From assembly GCA_017999435.1 (NCBI GenBank), contig JAGNLV010000001.1, forward strand, positions 218,501 through 282,500: a stretch of 64,000 nucleotides of DNA, written 5' to 3'. Below, piece after piece: positions 7,954 to 17,700 of the stretch. The notes under the pieces were generated by a model, which was not told the DNA's origin, did no database searches, and saw nothing but the letters and a program-made list of their open reading frames with translations. Both the position numbers and the translations under genes were made by a program. Each line of letters opens with the position of its first letter. Within the stretch, counting starts at the first letter, position 1. Source of the stretch: Candidatus Zixiibacteriota bacterium. GTDB taxonomy: Bacteria > Zixibacteria > MSB-5A5 > GN15 > FEB-12.

Positions 7954-10065
7954 TCACGACCAGAATGGCTCCCGGTGGCGCTCGAACACCTCTAGCGCGA
8001 TCGGCTTTCCCTCGGGCCAGGTTTCGAGTTTCTGCCGGCCGTCGAGAATCGTCACGCTGAACCCGACCGGACCGAAGCCGCGCTCCAGCACCAGATCGCG
8101 GGGGATGGCCAATTCGAGCACGTCCTCGAGCGCCACCTCGTACCCTTTCTCGGCGTCCACCCGGCGCCCGCCGTGGGCCACCGGCGCGTTGAGCCGCACC
8201 GGTTGCGGCGCCTGAAACACCACCTCGACCGCCGGCTCGACTATCGATAGTAGCGCCTTTCTATTGACGAAGTCAACCCGAATGTAGAGACGCTCGTGGT
8301 CGTAGGCGAAATAGATCGCGGAGACCAGCCGGTCGACCCGGTGCATGCTCCCCCCCGCCTCGGCGCAGTCGTACATGCCGGCCCCCGCCCATTCGTAGAA
8401 GTGCGTCACCCGCCCGTCGATCGCCGGCGTGAGCAGAGCGTCGGGGAGGACAGTCCGCGACTTGGTCTCCCCCTGGTAGATCGGTTCCCACAGGCGGTCG
8501 GGCACATCCAACCCGAGGAGGCGGTAGACGGCCACGAGGTGCCGCCGGAAGATGTGGTCGAAAGTTTTGTTGTCGAATCCCCGGTGCTCATCGCCAAACC
8601 ACCAGCACCAGTCCGATCCCTCGGCGATATAGATTTGCCGCCAGGCCGCTGCCAGCGCGGCCGGGTCGGCCGCCGGGCGCTCCTCCTGGTATTTCACCAG
8701 CGCGTCGCGCGCGTCGCTGAGCAGGTCCCACGCGACGTTGTCTTCCTCGTGCCCGATCCAGATCCGGAAAGCGTGATTGATCCACGAGCCGGCGAACAGT
8801 TTCGGCAGCGGCCGCGCCGCCACCCCCTCGGTCGCCTCGCTGATCGTCACCGTCCGTATATCCGGATCGGTCGCCAGCTGATGGTAGAGCAGCCGGAGGA
8901 AATCCCGGCCATCGGCGGGATAATACTCCCAAGCGTTCTCGCCGTCGAGAATCACCGGCACCACGGGCTCGACCCCGGCCGCCAGCGTCCGCCGCCCGAT
9001 CTCCTTGATCTGCGCGACGAAGTCCTGCACGGCGCGCTCCGCCTCCCAGCCGGAGTAGACGAACCCCACCCGGTCAGAGAGCGCGTGGTCGCGGAAGAGC
9101 ATGCGCACGCCCGTGCTGTGCTGATAGACCGCGTGGGGCGGATTGTCGGCCCGGTCGAGACCGGATTTCTTCAGCGAGGCGGTCAGGATTTCCTCGTCGG
9201 TGGCGATCCAGCTCACGCCGTTCTTGGCGCACAGCGCCGCCACCTCCTCCGACACCGATCCCTCCGAGGGCCACATCCCGGCCATCTCCCGCCCGAACAG
9301 CTCCCGGTACTTCTCCTGCGCCATGACGATCTGCTTCTCGGCATCCTCGGGATGCCGGAAGCGGCGGGGCAGATTCGTTCCCGGAATCGCCTCGCGCGCG
9401 ACGTCGGTGTCGCACAGCAGGGGGAGAATCGGGTGGTAATAGGGCGTAAATGATACCTCGATCCGCCCTTCGCGGAACAGGCGCTGGTAGGTGGGCACGA
9501 TCCGGGCGATGAACTGCACCTGCCAGTCGAGGAGGGCGTGCTTGTGGCCCTCGGTGAAGTAGCGCCCCCGCGCCAAAAGCGATCGGATCGGCTCCTCATC
9601 GCGAAAGAGCGGGTCCACCCAGGCAAGATTCGACCACACCTGGAGATCCCGGAATTCCTCCGAAGTGAACAGCGCCGGCAGCACCGACTCTCCGAGGTTG
9701 CTCCGGTACTTGCGGTAGAGTTCGGCGTAGCGGGCGTAGGGCTCGATCATCGTCGCCGGGTGCCCGGCGAAAAAGGTGGTGAGAATCTCCCGCCGCAGGT
9801 CGGCGTCCAGTTGGTCGGAGGGGACCCGCGAGAGCTCCAAATGGCGGTCGACCCCGCCGTCAACGTAGAGCTGAAATTGATCGAGGAGGGAGGGGACGAG
9901 GTTGAAGGTTACGCGGATGTTTGGCTGTTCGGCCGCCAGGAGCGGCATGTCGAGGTAGTCTTTGACGGCGTGGAGGCGCACCCACGGGAGGACCAGGCGC
10001 CGCGACTGCGGCTCCTGGTAATTGGGCTGGTGCATGTGCCAGAGAAGCGCAACTTTGATCGGCAT
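7954..10065 (-). CDS. Glycoside hydrolase family 57 protein (alpha-amylase type)
   Basis: A retaining alpha-glucan-acting enzyme of about 703 residues. Family GH57 motifs appear in order: WHMHQPNYQ near the N-terminus, FTPYYHPILPLL, MWPSEGSVSEE (nucleophile Glu near residue 268) and VILDGENAWEYYP (acid Asp near 374). Residues past about 560 form a separate beta-rich module seen in amylopullulanase-like members. No signal peptide is visible, so the enzyme is probably cytoplasmic and acts on glycogen or maltodextrin, although substrate cannot be read from sequence. I start at the ATG at 10065; a GTG two codons upstream is less likely. It is read just after the TPR gene, 29 bases away. Confidence 0.93.
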   Translation of the reverse strand: MPIKVALLWHMHQPNYQEPQSRRLVLPWVRLHAVKDYLDMPLLAAEQPNIRVTFNLVPSLLDQFQLYVDGGVDRHLELSRVPSDQLDADLRREILTTFFAGHPATMIEPYARYAELYRKYRSNLGESVLPALFTSEEFRDLQVWSNLAWVDPLFRDEEPIRSLLARGRYFTEGHKHALLDWQVQFIARIVPTYQRLFREGRIEVSFTPYYHPILPLLCDTDVAREAIPGTNLPRRFRHPEDAEKQIVMAQEKYRELFGREMAGMWPSEGSVSEEVAALCAKNGVSWIATDEEILTASLKKSGLDRADNPPHAVYQHSTGVRMLFRDHALSDRVGFVYSGWEAERAVQDFVAQIKEIGRRTLAAGVEPVVPVILDGENAWEYYPADGRDFLRLLYHQLATDPDIRTVTISEATEGVAARPLPKLFAGSWINHAFRIWIGHEEDNVAWDLLSDARDALVKYQEERPAADPAALAAAWRQIYIAEGSDWCWWFGDEHRGFDNKTFDHIFRRHLVAVYRLLGLDVPDRLWEPIYQGETKSRTVLPDALLTPAIDGRVTHFYEWAGAGMYDCAEAGGSMHRVDRLVSAIYFAYDHERLYIRVDFVNRKALLSIVEPAVEVVFQAPQPVRLNAPVAHGGRRVDAEKGYEVALEDVLELAIPRDLVLERGFGPVGFSVTILDGRQKLETWPEGKPIALEVFERHREPFWS

Positions 10066-10094
10066 ACCCACGGCCGCCCGGCCCCGGACGCCCC

Positions 10095-10784
10095 TTAGGG
10101 CGCCGTTTTCGCCGGCACTGCTTGTGCGGCGAACAGCCGCGCCGCCCGGTTGTAAATCTCCGTGCCGGCATACTTGTCGCGCAGCGAGTCGAGCTCCTCG
10201 CGCGCCTTGTCAACCTGGCCCGCCGCCAGGTAGTTGCGCATCGCCCCCGTATGGTAATCCCAGGCCAGCGGGCCCTCCGGATACTCGGCCGCCGCTTCCC
10301 GGTACTTCTGGGCCGCAGCCGCGTTGTTGCCCTGCTCCTCGTTGGCGGCCGCGATCCCGGCCAGGGCCGCCGCCCGGTCGGTCCGGTTGTCACGGTACTT
10401 GGCCAGGTACTGCTCCCACCACCGGATGGCTTCGGCGAAATTCCGCAGTTCAAACTGGATCTGCCCCAGCAAGTAGGTGGCGTTATCGGCCGTCTCGTGC
10501 CCGCCGTGCTCGTCCACAACTTCCTGCAACGTCGTCAGCGCCACCTGGCGGTTGCCGTTGCGGTATTCAGCCATCCCCTGGGCGAACAATCGGCTTCCCT
10601 CGGCCTCCCGGCTGGTCCGGCTGCTCGCGAAGTAGACGACGGCCACCACCGCGAGCACGAGGACCACCCCGCCGATCACAAGAAACTGCCAGTTTTCGGC
10701 CACCCGCTGTTTCGACGTCAGGACGAACGCCGTGAATTTGTCTTCTTTGATCTGCCGCTTGGACAGCTTGACTTTGCTCTGCAT
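10095..10784 (-). CDS. Tetratricopeptide-repeat protein with N-terminal anchor
   Basis: A 229-residue protein with a basic N-terminal 33 residues, one transmembrane helix (about 34-52, FLVIGGVVLVLAVVAVVYF) and a C-terminal solenoid of TPR-like helices (for example ATYLLGQIQFELRNFAEAIR). The layout resembles YfgM/DUF2659-type proteins, which sit in the inner membrane with the TPR domain in the periplasm and help envelope protein traffic. The resemblance is architectural only. It precedes the GH57 gene and follows the OMPP1-like gene with a 128-base gap. Confidence 0.8.
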   Translation of the reverse strand: MQSKVKLSKRQIKEDKFTAFVLTSKQRVAENWQFLVIGGVVLVLAVVAVVYFASSRTSREAEGSRLFAQGMAEYRNGNRQVALTTLQEVVDEHGGHETADNATYLLGQIQFELRNFAEAIRWWEQYLAKYRDNRTDRAAALAGIAAANEEQGNNAAAAQKYREAAAEYPEGPLAWDYHTGAMRNYLAAGQVDKAREELDSLRDKYAGTEIYNRAARLFAAQAVPAKTAP

Positions 10785-10912
10785 CCGTTTCTCTCCGGCC
10801 GGTTACCGGCGCCGTTTTACACTCGTTATCGGCTGCCGGGCCATCCGCGTTAGGATCAACTTATTCCGGGCGCGACCGAGCCCGACCGCGCCGCCTCTCG
10901 AGGTTCTCCGCT

Positions 10913-12448
10913 CTAGAAGTACCCCGTAAACGTCGCGCTCACATGGTGGTTTCTGATTCGCTGGTGAAACGCCCCGGTTCGCACCGTCCCGGGCACCCCG
11001 GTGTCCCAGTCGCGGGTCAGGTACGAATAGGCGAAATCAAGGTGCACCTGCTTCCACCAGATCCCGGCGCCAGCCGAGAGGCGCACCCCGTTGGTCCGCT
11101 CCTGCTTGGCCACCAGCCGGCCCGTCACCGAGGCGCTGTCCAGCCCCAGGACCGCGTTCGCCGTGTCCGACTCATCCCGCTCGTAGCTCGGGACAATCGT
11201 CGGCACGTAGGCCAACCCGAACCGCAGCGGAATCGTCCCCCAAGTCTGGTCCCAGAGGTACTCCGCCCCCACCGCCACCTGCAGCACGTCTTTCCACAGC
11301 GTGTCGGCCGCGACCGTCGTGAAGAACTCCTCGTTCTCGCCGCCCGGATCGATTTTGACGCTGTCGCGCAGGAGCACGCCCTGGGTGCTGAACCGCCGGT
11401 ACTCCACATCCGCCGTCAGCACCGTCCGCTCGTTTGCCTTGTACGCCACGCCCGCCCCTATCATCCAGGGCATCTCGTACTTGGTCACCATGTCGTCGAA
11501 ATAGAAGGTATCGGTTTCCTGGGCCGCCACGCGCTCGTTCTTCTTGGCGATCTCGTAGATCGACCGGTCAGTCTCCACTTCGAGGTCGAAGGGGGTCCGG
11601 ATGATAAGCCCGGCCGCGAGCGGGCTGGCGTTGTAGCGCACACCGAGAGTGAAGTTGTAGCCCGAAAACCGGTTGGAGTCGATCACGGTCGTCGCATACA
11701 CCTGCGAGTATTCCTGGAACGAGTAGTCGATGCGATCCTGGGAGGATTCGTAACTCGCCGCGTGCCGCACCGCCGTTCCGCTGTACACGTTGAGGGCCGC
11801 GCCGACCGACCACTCGCGGTAAATCCGCGTCCCGAAACCGAAACTCACCGCCTTCAGCGCCCCGTCCATCTCCGACTCCCGGTTCACCGTATAGTGCACC
11901 ACGGTGTCCACGAATATCGTGTCCGGGGTGGTGAAGGTGTCGCGGAACGTGGTGTCGAACGAGAACTGGTACCCCTGGTACTCGTCGAATCCCGTCGAGT
12001 AGGTGAACGACCCGACGAAGGGGTGTCCCTTGATGCGGAGGGGGGCCGCGAAATCCAGGGCCGTGATCCCGCTGATCCACCCGTTGTGGTCGAAGCGCGT
12101 CTGCGACGGATCGAGCACGAACTGCGGGTCGGTGTCGGTGTACCCGCGCGGCAGGGTGCTCCCGTAGGTGGCCGAGATGACGGGCTGGCTGAGAGTGTAC
12201 AATCCCGCCGGGTTCCAGCTGATCGCGGTCACGTCATCCGACAGCCCGAGGAACGCTCTCCCCATCCCCAGCGCGCGCGCGCCGCCGCCGCTGAAATCGA
12301 TCTGGTAGCCCTCGAGAGCGGGCCGGCTGAAATCCCAGACGTCGAACTCCAGACGATTTCCGTACTCCAGGCCCACGCCCCCCTGGGCGAACACCGTTGT
12401 TCCGATCAGCAGCAGCACCACCGTGCCCTTCACCGTCAACGACTTCAT
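10913..12448 (-). CDS. OMPP1/FadL/TodX-type outer-membrane transport protein
   Basis: A 511-residue outer-membrane barrel protein, the family that passes hydrophobic compounds across the outer membrane. It has a signal peptide (MKSLTVKGTVVLLLIGTTVFAQ) and the family N-terminal signature GGGARALGMGRAFLGLSDDV followed by AISWNPAGLY. Long amphipathic strands fill the rest, and the C-terminus ends in VSATFTGYF with a terminal Phe, the BAM recognition signal. I start at the ATG at 12448, which has GGAG nine bases upstream; a GTG at 12475 would add nine non-signal residues. A strong sigma-70 promoter lies about 75 bases upstream. The actual ligand is unknown. Confidence 0.88.
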   Translation of the reverse strand: MKSLTVKGTVVLLLIGTTVFAQGGVGLEYGNRLEFDVWDFSRPALEGYQIDFSGGGARALGMGRAFLGLSDDVTAISWNPAGLYTLSQPVISATYGSTLPRGYTDTDPQFVLDPSQTRFDHNGWISGITALDFAAPLRIKGHPFVGSFTYSTGFDEYQGYQFSFDTTFRDTFTTPDTIFVDTVVHYTVNRESEMDGALKAVSFGFGTRIYREWSVGAALNVYSGTAVRHAASYESSQDRIDYSFQEYSQVYATTVIDSNRFSGYNFTLGVRYNASPLAAGLIIRTPFDLEVETDRSIYEIAKKNERVAAQETDTFYFDDMVTKYEMPWMIGAGVAYKANERTVLTADVEYRRFSTQGVLLRDSVKIDPGGENEEFFTTVAADTLWKDVLQVAVGAEYLWDQTWGTIPLRFGLAYVPTIVPSYERDESDTANAVLGLDSASVTGRLVAKQERTNGVRLSAGAGIWWKQVHLDFAYSYLTRDWDTGVPGTVRTGAFHQRIRNHHVSATFTGYF

Positions 12449-12524
12449 TACCTTCGACTCCTTATCGTATCGCACAACTAACTTCCACTGCTACAGACGC
12501 ACCGGGACCGAAAATTAACCAACA

Positions 12525-12553
12525 AATATAGGCCTGCCCCAATCGCCTGTCAA
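12525..12553 (-). promoter_or_regulatory. Sigma-70 promoter of the OMPP1-like gene
   Basis: Minus-strand -35 TTGACA (12548-12553), 17-base spacer, and -10 TATATT (12525-12530). The -35 is perfect and the -10 matches five of six positions. Transcription would start near 12518, about 70 bases before the ATG at 12448. Confidence 0.8.
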
Positions 12554-12647
12554 ACGATTTCCCCGCCGGGTCCCCGGTCTAGATGCATGTTCGCGAATGG
12601 GTTGACCTCCTCCGGCGCAATCCTTGCCCCTTTCCTGCCGTCTTTTT

Positions 12648-12724
12648 TGGTACCCCCGGCAGGAATCGAACCTGCGGCACGCGGTTTAGGAAACCGCTGC
12701 TCTATCCGACTGAGCTACGGGGGC
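12648..12724 (-). tRNA. tRNA-Arg(CCT)
   Basis: The minus strand folds as a complete cloverleaf: acceptor GCCCCCG pairing with CGGGGGT, D-arm GCTCAGTCGGATAGAGC, anticodon stem GCGGT/ACCGC with loop TTCCTAA (anticodon CCT), and T-arm with GGTTCGATTCC. The 3' CCA is encoded. Confidence 0.95.
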
Positions 12725-12748
12725 GCCGTCTCGCGCAATCCGCCCCGC

Positions 12749-12777
12749 AAGAAACCCTCGCCGCCCGGCTTTGTCAA
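12749..12777 (-). promoter_or_regulatory. Candidate promoter for tRNA-Arg
   Basis: A perfect -35 TTGACA (12772-12777) is followed after 17 bases by TTTCTT (12749-12754), a poor -10 (three of six). The position suits a start about 18 bases before the tRNA. It rests mainly on the -35 and the location. Confidence 0.4.
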
Positions 12778-12791
12778 CGACCTTTTCCCCC

Positions 12792-13355
12792 TCACTCCGA
12801 GTCATAGGAGACCAGGTAGCGGACATCGTACCCGGAGAGTTTCTCCCGCCACGGGAGGAAGCGCAGATCGATCACCGCCGCCACCCCGGCCACGACGCCG
12901 CCCAGCCGTTCGACCAGCCGGCAGGCGGCCAGGAGCGTTCCCCCGGTGGCGATCAAATCATCGACCACCACCACTCGGTCACCCGGCAGGACCGCATCCG
13001 CATGCACCTCGAGCCGGTCGGTCCCGTACTCCAGTTCGTACTCCTCGCTCACCGTCGTATAGGGCAATTTCCCCGGCTTGCGAGCCGGGATAATCGACAG
13101 CCCCAGGCGGTCGGCCAGAGCGGCCCCGAAGAAGAAACCCCGCGACTCGATCGCCAGGATTCTCTCCGCCTGTACGCCCCGCACGTACCCCTCCAACTGG
13201 TCCACCGCCCGCCGAAACCCGGCCGGGTTCTGCAGGAGGGTGGTGATGTCGTAGAAATTGATCCCCGGTCTGGGGAAATCCGGGACGCTGCGGATGTACC
13301 GTTTCAGTTCTTCGCCGCCCGCGCCCAGACTAGTGTGTGATGTCGAATCCCGCAT
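12792..13355 (-). CDS. apt: Adenine phosphoribosyltransferase
   Basis: Purine salvage enzyme that joins adenine and PRPP to give AMP in the cytoplasm. The 187-residue product shows the APT pattern: PDFPRPGINFYDITTLLQN near the N-terminus, IESRGFFFGAALA, ARKPGKLPY, and the PRPP-binding loop VVVVDDLIATGGT (about residues 128-140). I start at the ATG at 13355; this overlaps the end of the acylphosphatase gene by 26 bases, which suggests coupled translation. A longer frame from 13388 adds residues not typical of APT. Confidence 0.96.
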   Translation of the reverse strand: MRDSTSHTSLGAGGEELKRYIRSVPDFPRPGINFYDITTLLQNPAGFRRAVDQLEGYVRGVQAERILAIESRGFFFGAALADRLGLSIIPARKPGKLPYTTVSEEYELEYGTDRLEVHADAVLPGDRVVVVDDLIATGGTLLAACRLVERLGGVVAGVAAVIDLRFLPWREKLSGYDVRYLVSYDSE

Positions 13356-13608
13356 ACGTACCTGTATACTCCTGCCAGTCGATGTCAACTGCCCGGACGA
13401 CCGCCAGGGAAGGGCCTTCCCGAAGATCGTCGATAAATGCGTCCAGCGCGCCCCGCTCCCCCTCGGCCAGGGCGGTAACCGAACCGTCCCGGTTATTCCG
13501 CACCCAGCCCGTCACCCCGCGGAGGTGCGCCCGTTTGAGCGCCCACCAGCGGAACCCTACCCCCTGAACCTCCCCTTTCACGGTCACGATTGCCCCGGCG
13601 AGCTTCAC
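13330..13608 (-). CDS. acyP: Acylphosphatase
   Basis: A 92-residue protein of normal length for the family, which hydrolyses acyl phosphates such as carbamoyl phosphate. The signature GEVQGVGFR contains the phosphate-binding Arg20, and GWVRNNRDGSV carries the catalytic Asn38. It precedes and overlaps apt and follows the LOG-like gene by 24 bases, so the three probably share a transcript. Confidence 0.94.
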   Translation of the reverse strand: MKLAGAIVTVKGEVQGVGFRWWALKRAHLRGVTGWVRNNRDGSVTALAEGERGALDAFIDDLREGPSLAVVRAVDIDWQEYTGTYAGFDITH

Positions 13609-13632
13609 TGCCGCGCCTCCGCCCGACCCATC

Positions 13633-14127
13633 CTACTCGGTCTCCGCTCCCTGGGGCGCGCCGGTCGCCAGCTCCATGGCCATTTTCGCCGCTTCTTCCG
13701 GATCCTCGACCAGCGGGATCCCTTCGCCCAGTTTCCACGCCCCCACCGAGATCAGGGGCTTGCCCATCTGCATGGTGAACGCCATCTCCGACAGGGTGCC
13801 GTATTTGCCGGGAAAAGCGATGACGGCATCGGCCGCCCGCACCACGAGGATGTTGCGGGCTTCGCCGAACCCGGTCGGGATCACATAGTCGATATGGTCG
13901 TTGGCGTCGTTTTTGTCCATCCCTGGGAGGATTCCGATGGTGGCGCCGCCGGCTTCCTTGGCGCCCCGGGCCGCCCCCTCCATCACCCCGCCAAGTCCTC
14001 CGCAGACCACCACTCCCCCGTGCGCGGCGACATACCTGCCGGCCGCCGCCGCCATGTCGCGCAGTTTCTTCGAGCACTTCCCGGCGCCGACAATGGCGAT
14101 CACCACCGGTCGTTGTCCCTCTGGCAT
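13633..14127 (-). CDS. LOG-family Rossmann protein (TIGR00725-like)
   Basis: A 164-residue nucleotide-binding-fold protein related to the LOG/lysine-decarboxylase-like family. Motifs include VVIAIVGAGKCSKKL, VCGGLGGVMEGAARGAKEAG, NILVVRAADAVIAFPGKYGT and LSEMAF. Better-known LOG proteins release bases from nucleoside monophosphates with PGGxGTxxE; here the loop reads PGKYGTLSE, as in the TIGR00725 branch, whose reaction is not established. Its place before acyP and apt would fit nucleotide metabolism, but this is only context. Confidence 0.85.
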   Translation of the reverse strand: MPEGQRPVVIAIVGAGKCSKKLRDMAAAAGRYVAAHGGVVVCGGLGGVMEGAARGAKEAGGATIGILPGMDKNDANDHIDYVIPTGFGEARNILVVRAADAVIAFPGKYGTLSEMAFTMQMGKPLISVGAWKLGEGIPLVEDPEEAAKMAMELATGAPQGAETE

Positions 14128-14543
14128 CGTGGCTTCCCTTTCGCTCTCCTGAGGTGACTCCCCTTCTACTTCCCGATATCGCGTTCACGCGGTGCGCCGG
14201 GCCGGGGCCTTGCCGACCGGGCACGCCCGATCCCTCGTCTCGCAGCGACACACCCTCGATGAATGACTGTTGTTGATGAGCTTTCCCGGCGCCGGACGCA
14301 TCCGTCGGCGATGCCGGCCGGCAGAGCCGAAACCGAGCCCTTTGCGAGCCCTTGTGATAGTCCTTTACCTGCTAACCTGACAGTGAAGCCTCACTCGCCG
14401 CGGCGCCCGCCGACCGGGGCCGACGACCCTGAGAGGGGTCCGCCCTGCCCGGCAGAATTCTCTTTCGGCGGCCCACCCCGCATGGTGGAATCGTGCACCC
14501 GCCGCTGACCGGTGGCCCACCATTGCTGGTGGGGGGAGAAAAA
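14128..14543. other. Intergenic region (416 bp), nothing recognised
   Basis: This lies between the LOG-like gene and tRNA-Pro(CGG). The open frames here are short, Pro/Arg-rich and without family resemblance. I see no tRNA, no clear hairpin with a T-tract and no repeat. It presumably carries the promoter of the LOG-acyP-apt unit, but I could not pick one. Confidence 0.5.
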
Positions 14544-14617
14544 TCGGGGCGACTGGATTTGAACCAGCGACTCCTTAGTCCCGAACCAAGTGCGCTACCA
14601 AACTGCGCTACGCCCCG
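14544..14617 (-). tRNA. tRNA-Pro(CGG)
   Basis: Cloverleaf on the minus strand: acceptor CGGGGCG/CGCCCCG, D-arm GCGCAGTTTGGTAGCGC, anticodon stem CTTGG/CTAAG (one wobble) with loop TTCGGGA, and T-loop GGTTCAAATCC. No CCA is encoded; the gene runs straight into TTTTTCTC, which may aid termination. Confidence 0.94.
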
Positions 14618-14636
14618 ATTGTTTCCGAGACCCCCT

Positions 14637-14665
14637 CAAGTAAGCCTATTTTACCCCCGTGTCAA
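14637..14665 (-). promoter_or_regulatory. Candidate promoter for tRNA-Pro(CGG)
   Basis: A perfect minus-strand -35 TTGACA (14660-14665) is followed after 17 bases by TACTTG (14637-14642), a weak -10. The position would start transcription 10-15 bases before the tRNA. Confidence 0.4.
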
Positions 14666-14744
14666 CAGGATTTTGCACCCCCGAAGGCGGAAGAGACGCT
14701 CAGCCGGCGCCCGCAGCCGACCGTGCGACCCAAGAAATTCGCCG

Positions 14745-17700
14745 TCACGGACATGCCTCCGGCGCGGGTCCGCCGCGGAAGAGATAGGCAATCAGGAAGG
14801 TGACGTCGGCCACATTGATCCCCGACTCGCCGTTCACATTGGCCGCCCCGGGCAAGACCGGGGCAGGATCTCCCCTGAAGAGGTACGCTACGAGGTACGT
14901 GACGTCAGCGACAGTTATCTGCCCGTCGGCAGTGACGTCTCCACACCGATACTCATACGTCGCGGCCGGGAAATGAACGCTCACGATCCGATGATCGCCG
15001 AGAAAATCACCGGGAAGCGTCCCCGGTTGAATCAGCAGATCCATTTGGAAGAGCGTTTCGGCGGCGGGGACCTCGATGCGCCAGCGAAAAACCCCGGTGT
15101 CGCCGGCGGCCAGCGCGGCAATCACGGTGTCCGTTTCTGCCGTCGCCTGCACCGACGAGCTGTCCTCCGCCGCAAGCCCGGCCCGCACCTCGTGCACGGC
15201 CGTCTCGGACACATTGCGCACGGTCGCGGTCAGATGCTTGCCGAGTCCATCCTCGGCTAACTCATACTCTGTAACGACGACCACCGGCGGCGCCGTGAGA
15301 CCCATATCGGCGAGCACCGTGAAGGCGGAGTCGAAGGCCGGACCGAGTTGGCGCAACCGCGCAGTTGTCTCGTCGACGAGCATGAGGAGACTGTCGCAGT
15401 CTGCACCTGCCGGTTCGGCCACAGAGGCAAACCCGAGCGCCAACTGGCACAGCGCCGCAGTCAGGTCATTCGCCGCGCCATGGGCCATCGCGTAACCATA
15501 CAGTGAGTCCAGCAGCGGCAGAGTATCGCTCTGGTTCCCGATCACTGCGCAACCCAGGGTGGCGTTGGTGATAGCGGAGGCTGTCGCCAGCACGTCCATT
15601 GCGGAATCGAGGGCCGCCATACTTGCTCTGGCCGAATCCCAGTCGCCTGCCGCAATGAGCCGGCGGATTTCTTCAAGGCGGTCGGCCGCGCCGGACGCGG
15701 CCGTTTCAAGTGAATCGCTCCATTGCCCCGGAATCCGGAAACGCTGCGGCCCCGCGGACAAGCCGCTGTCCGCAAGCACCTTCGGCACGACATCAAACGC
15801 TGTCTGTTTCACCTCGCGGAGCTGTGCGGGGAGGTGGACATGAAGCTGGTAAGCTCCCACACCCATTCCCAGGCCATACAGAGCGATCTTTCCCCACGAC
15901 AGCAGGTTTGCGATCTTCAGCAACGCCCCCCATAGGCCGACTCCGGAGAGGGCGCTGATGACGCATCCGATCCCCCCTGTGCTTCCGCAGAGAGCGATAC
16001 CAACCGCCAGGGCAACTGCCAGACCTATCACGGTGGCAGCCAGAAGAATAAGTTCGGCTATTTCAGCCCAGACCGCCGCTGTGATCGCTCCGTTTACCGT
16101 CTGGACCGCCACCGAATTCCCGCCCTCAATCTCCGGAATCTCGACGCCCCGCACCGACGCGATGATCTCCTCCGCTCCCCCTTCCTGAAAGTCTCCGCCC
16201 GAAGCATGAGTCACACCTGCTTCCAGCGAGTGTTTGGTCCCCCCGATGTAGAGGGCATCCGGAGGCGAACTTGGGGGAACATAGAGAGGTATCCCCGTTT
16301 CGTACAGCCATCGGTTGAGGTCCGCCAACAGACCCTGCAACAGCGGCTCGGATACTTGCTCCAAGACGACTTTTCCGGTCTTCGCTTCAATCGCATGAAC
16401 CATCTGCCAGCCGGTCTGCAGTGCCAGCGACTGGGCCTCAGCCTGCGCCAGCCCGTACTGCCCCATGAGCAGGGGTGTCATCTGGTTGAAGTAAGAGGTG
16501 ACGAGATGGCTATTGAACCTGTGGAGTACGGCACTCAGCCATCTCGTGGCCTGGTCGACTTTGTCGTAGCACCAGTTGAACCCCCAGACATGTTTCAGCG
16601 GCCGCAACACCCGCTCCAGTTTGTCCACCGCGAGTTTGAGCAACAGCGATGTGGCTGTCTTGAGCGTGCACTTTGCAGTCAGCACGGCGAGCGAATCCGC
16701 TCCCGGCTCCTCCGGCGACCCATACGCCGCCTTCGCCCCCTCTTCGAGCAGCAGAAGGCGCAGGACGGCCTCCAGATCCTTGCTCGTCGCTGTGCCCGCC
16801 GCCACCTCCGCTTCGACCTCGTCCAGAAACACCTGCGCGGCCTGCTCGGCGTCCTCGTAGAACGGCTCTGCGAGGAAGAAGTCGATGAGCGCCTGCTTGT
16901 CGTCCAGCTCGCTGCCTCCCCAGACAACGTAGGTGACAGTCGCCGTTTGAGGGCTGTTGTCCGCCTCGGCGCAAGCCACCGCGACATTCGCCTCATAGGT
17001 GCCGGCCGGCAGAGCCGTCGTGTTGACGCTCAGGTTCACAGTCGACCCGCTGCCGGTACCGGAGGCGGGGGTCACGTTAAGCCACGGTTGGTCGGAATCG
17101 GCCTCCCACGCCGGTGTCCCGCCCCCGCTGATGGTGATGGTGAGCTCCTGGCCGGCGGGAAGCGGTCCGCCCGGAACTGCCGCAAAACCGAAATGCAGCG
17201 GCTCCAATGCAAGGTGAGGCTCATCCCCCAGCGAACGCGTCAGATAGATCTCCCAGTTGCCGTCCCGGTAATCCTGCCAGACGACCCAGAACTCGCCCGG
17301 CAGGGAGGGCAAGACCGCGACATCGGGATACTGCTGTGCAGCCGGATCGGCAGTGACGCGGAGATCGGGGAATCCGGTCGCCCCATTGAAGGCCGTGCAG
17401 TAGATATCGAAGTCGCCCGATCGCGAATCCTGGAACACGGCCAGGCCGTTCGGCGACGTGTTGGCGAGACGGGCGTAGGAAGCGGTACCGGCCTGGTCGT
17501 TGATGCGATGCAGGCCGCCCGCGATTGTGTAGATGTTGTTACCGGACTCCACGGTGCGCCATTCCTGCACCCCGGACCATGCAATCGCCGGCCGGGCGTA
17601 ATCACCGGTCAAAACGGTGGTCGAGCCGGAGGGACCGCAACCGGCATCGGTGTTGTGGCCCTTTATGTAGTAGTTGAAAATGTCGACATCCCGGAACAGC

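Noticed and set aside
14263-14508. An 81-codon plus-strand open frame between the LOG-like gene and tRNA-Pro
   Set aside because: Pro/Ser/Arg-rich composition, no recognised motif and no convincing start signal; more likely noncoding.
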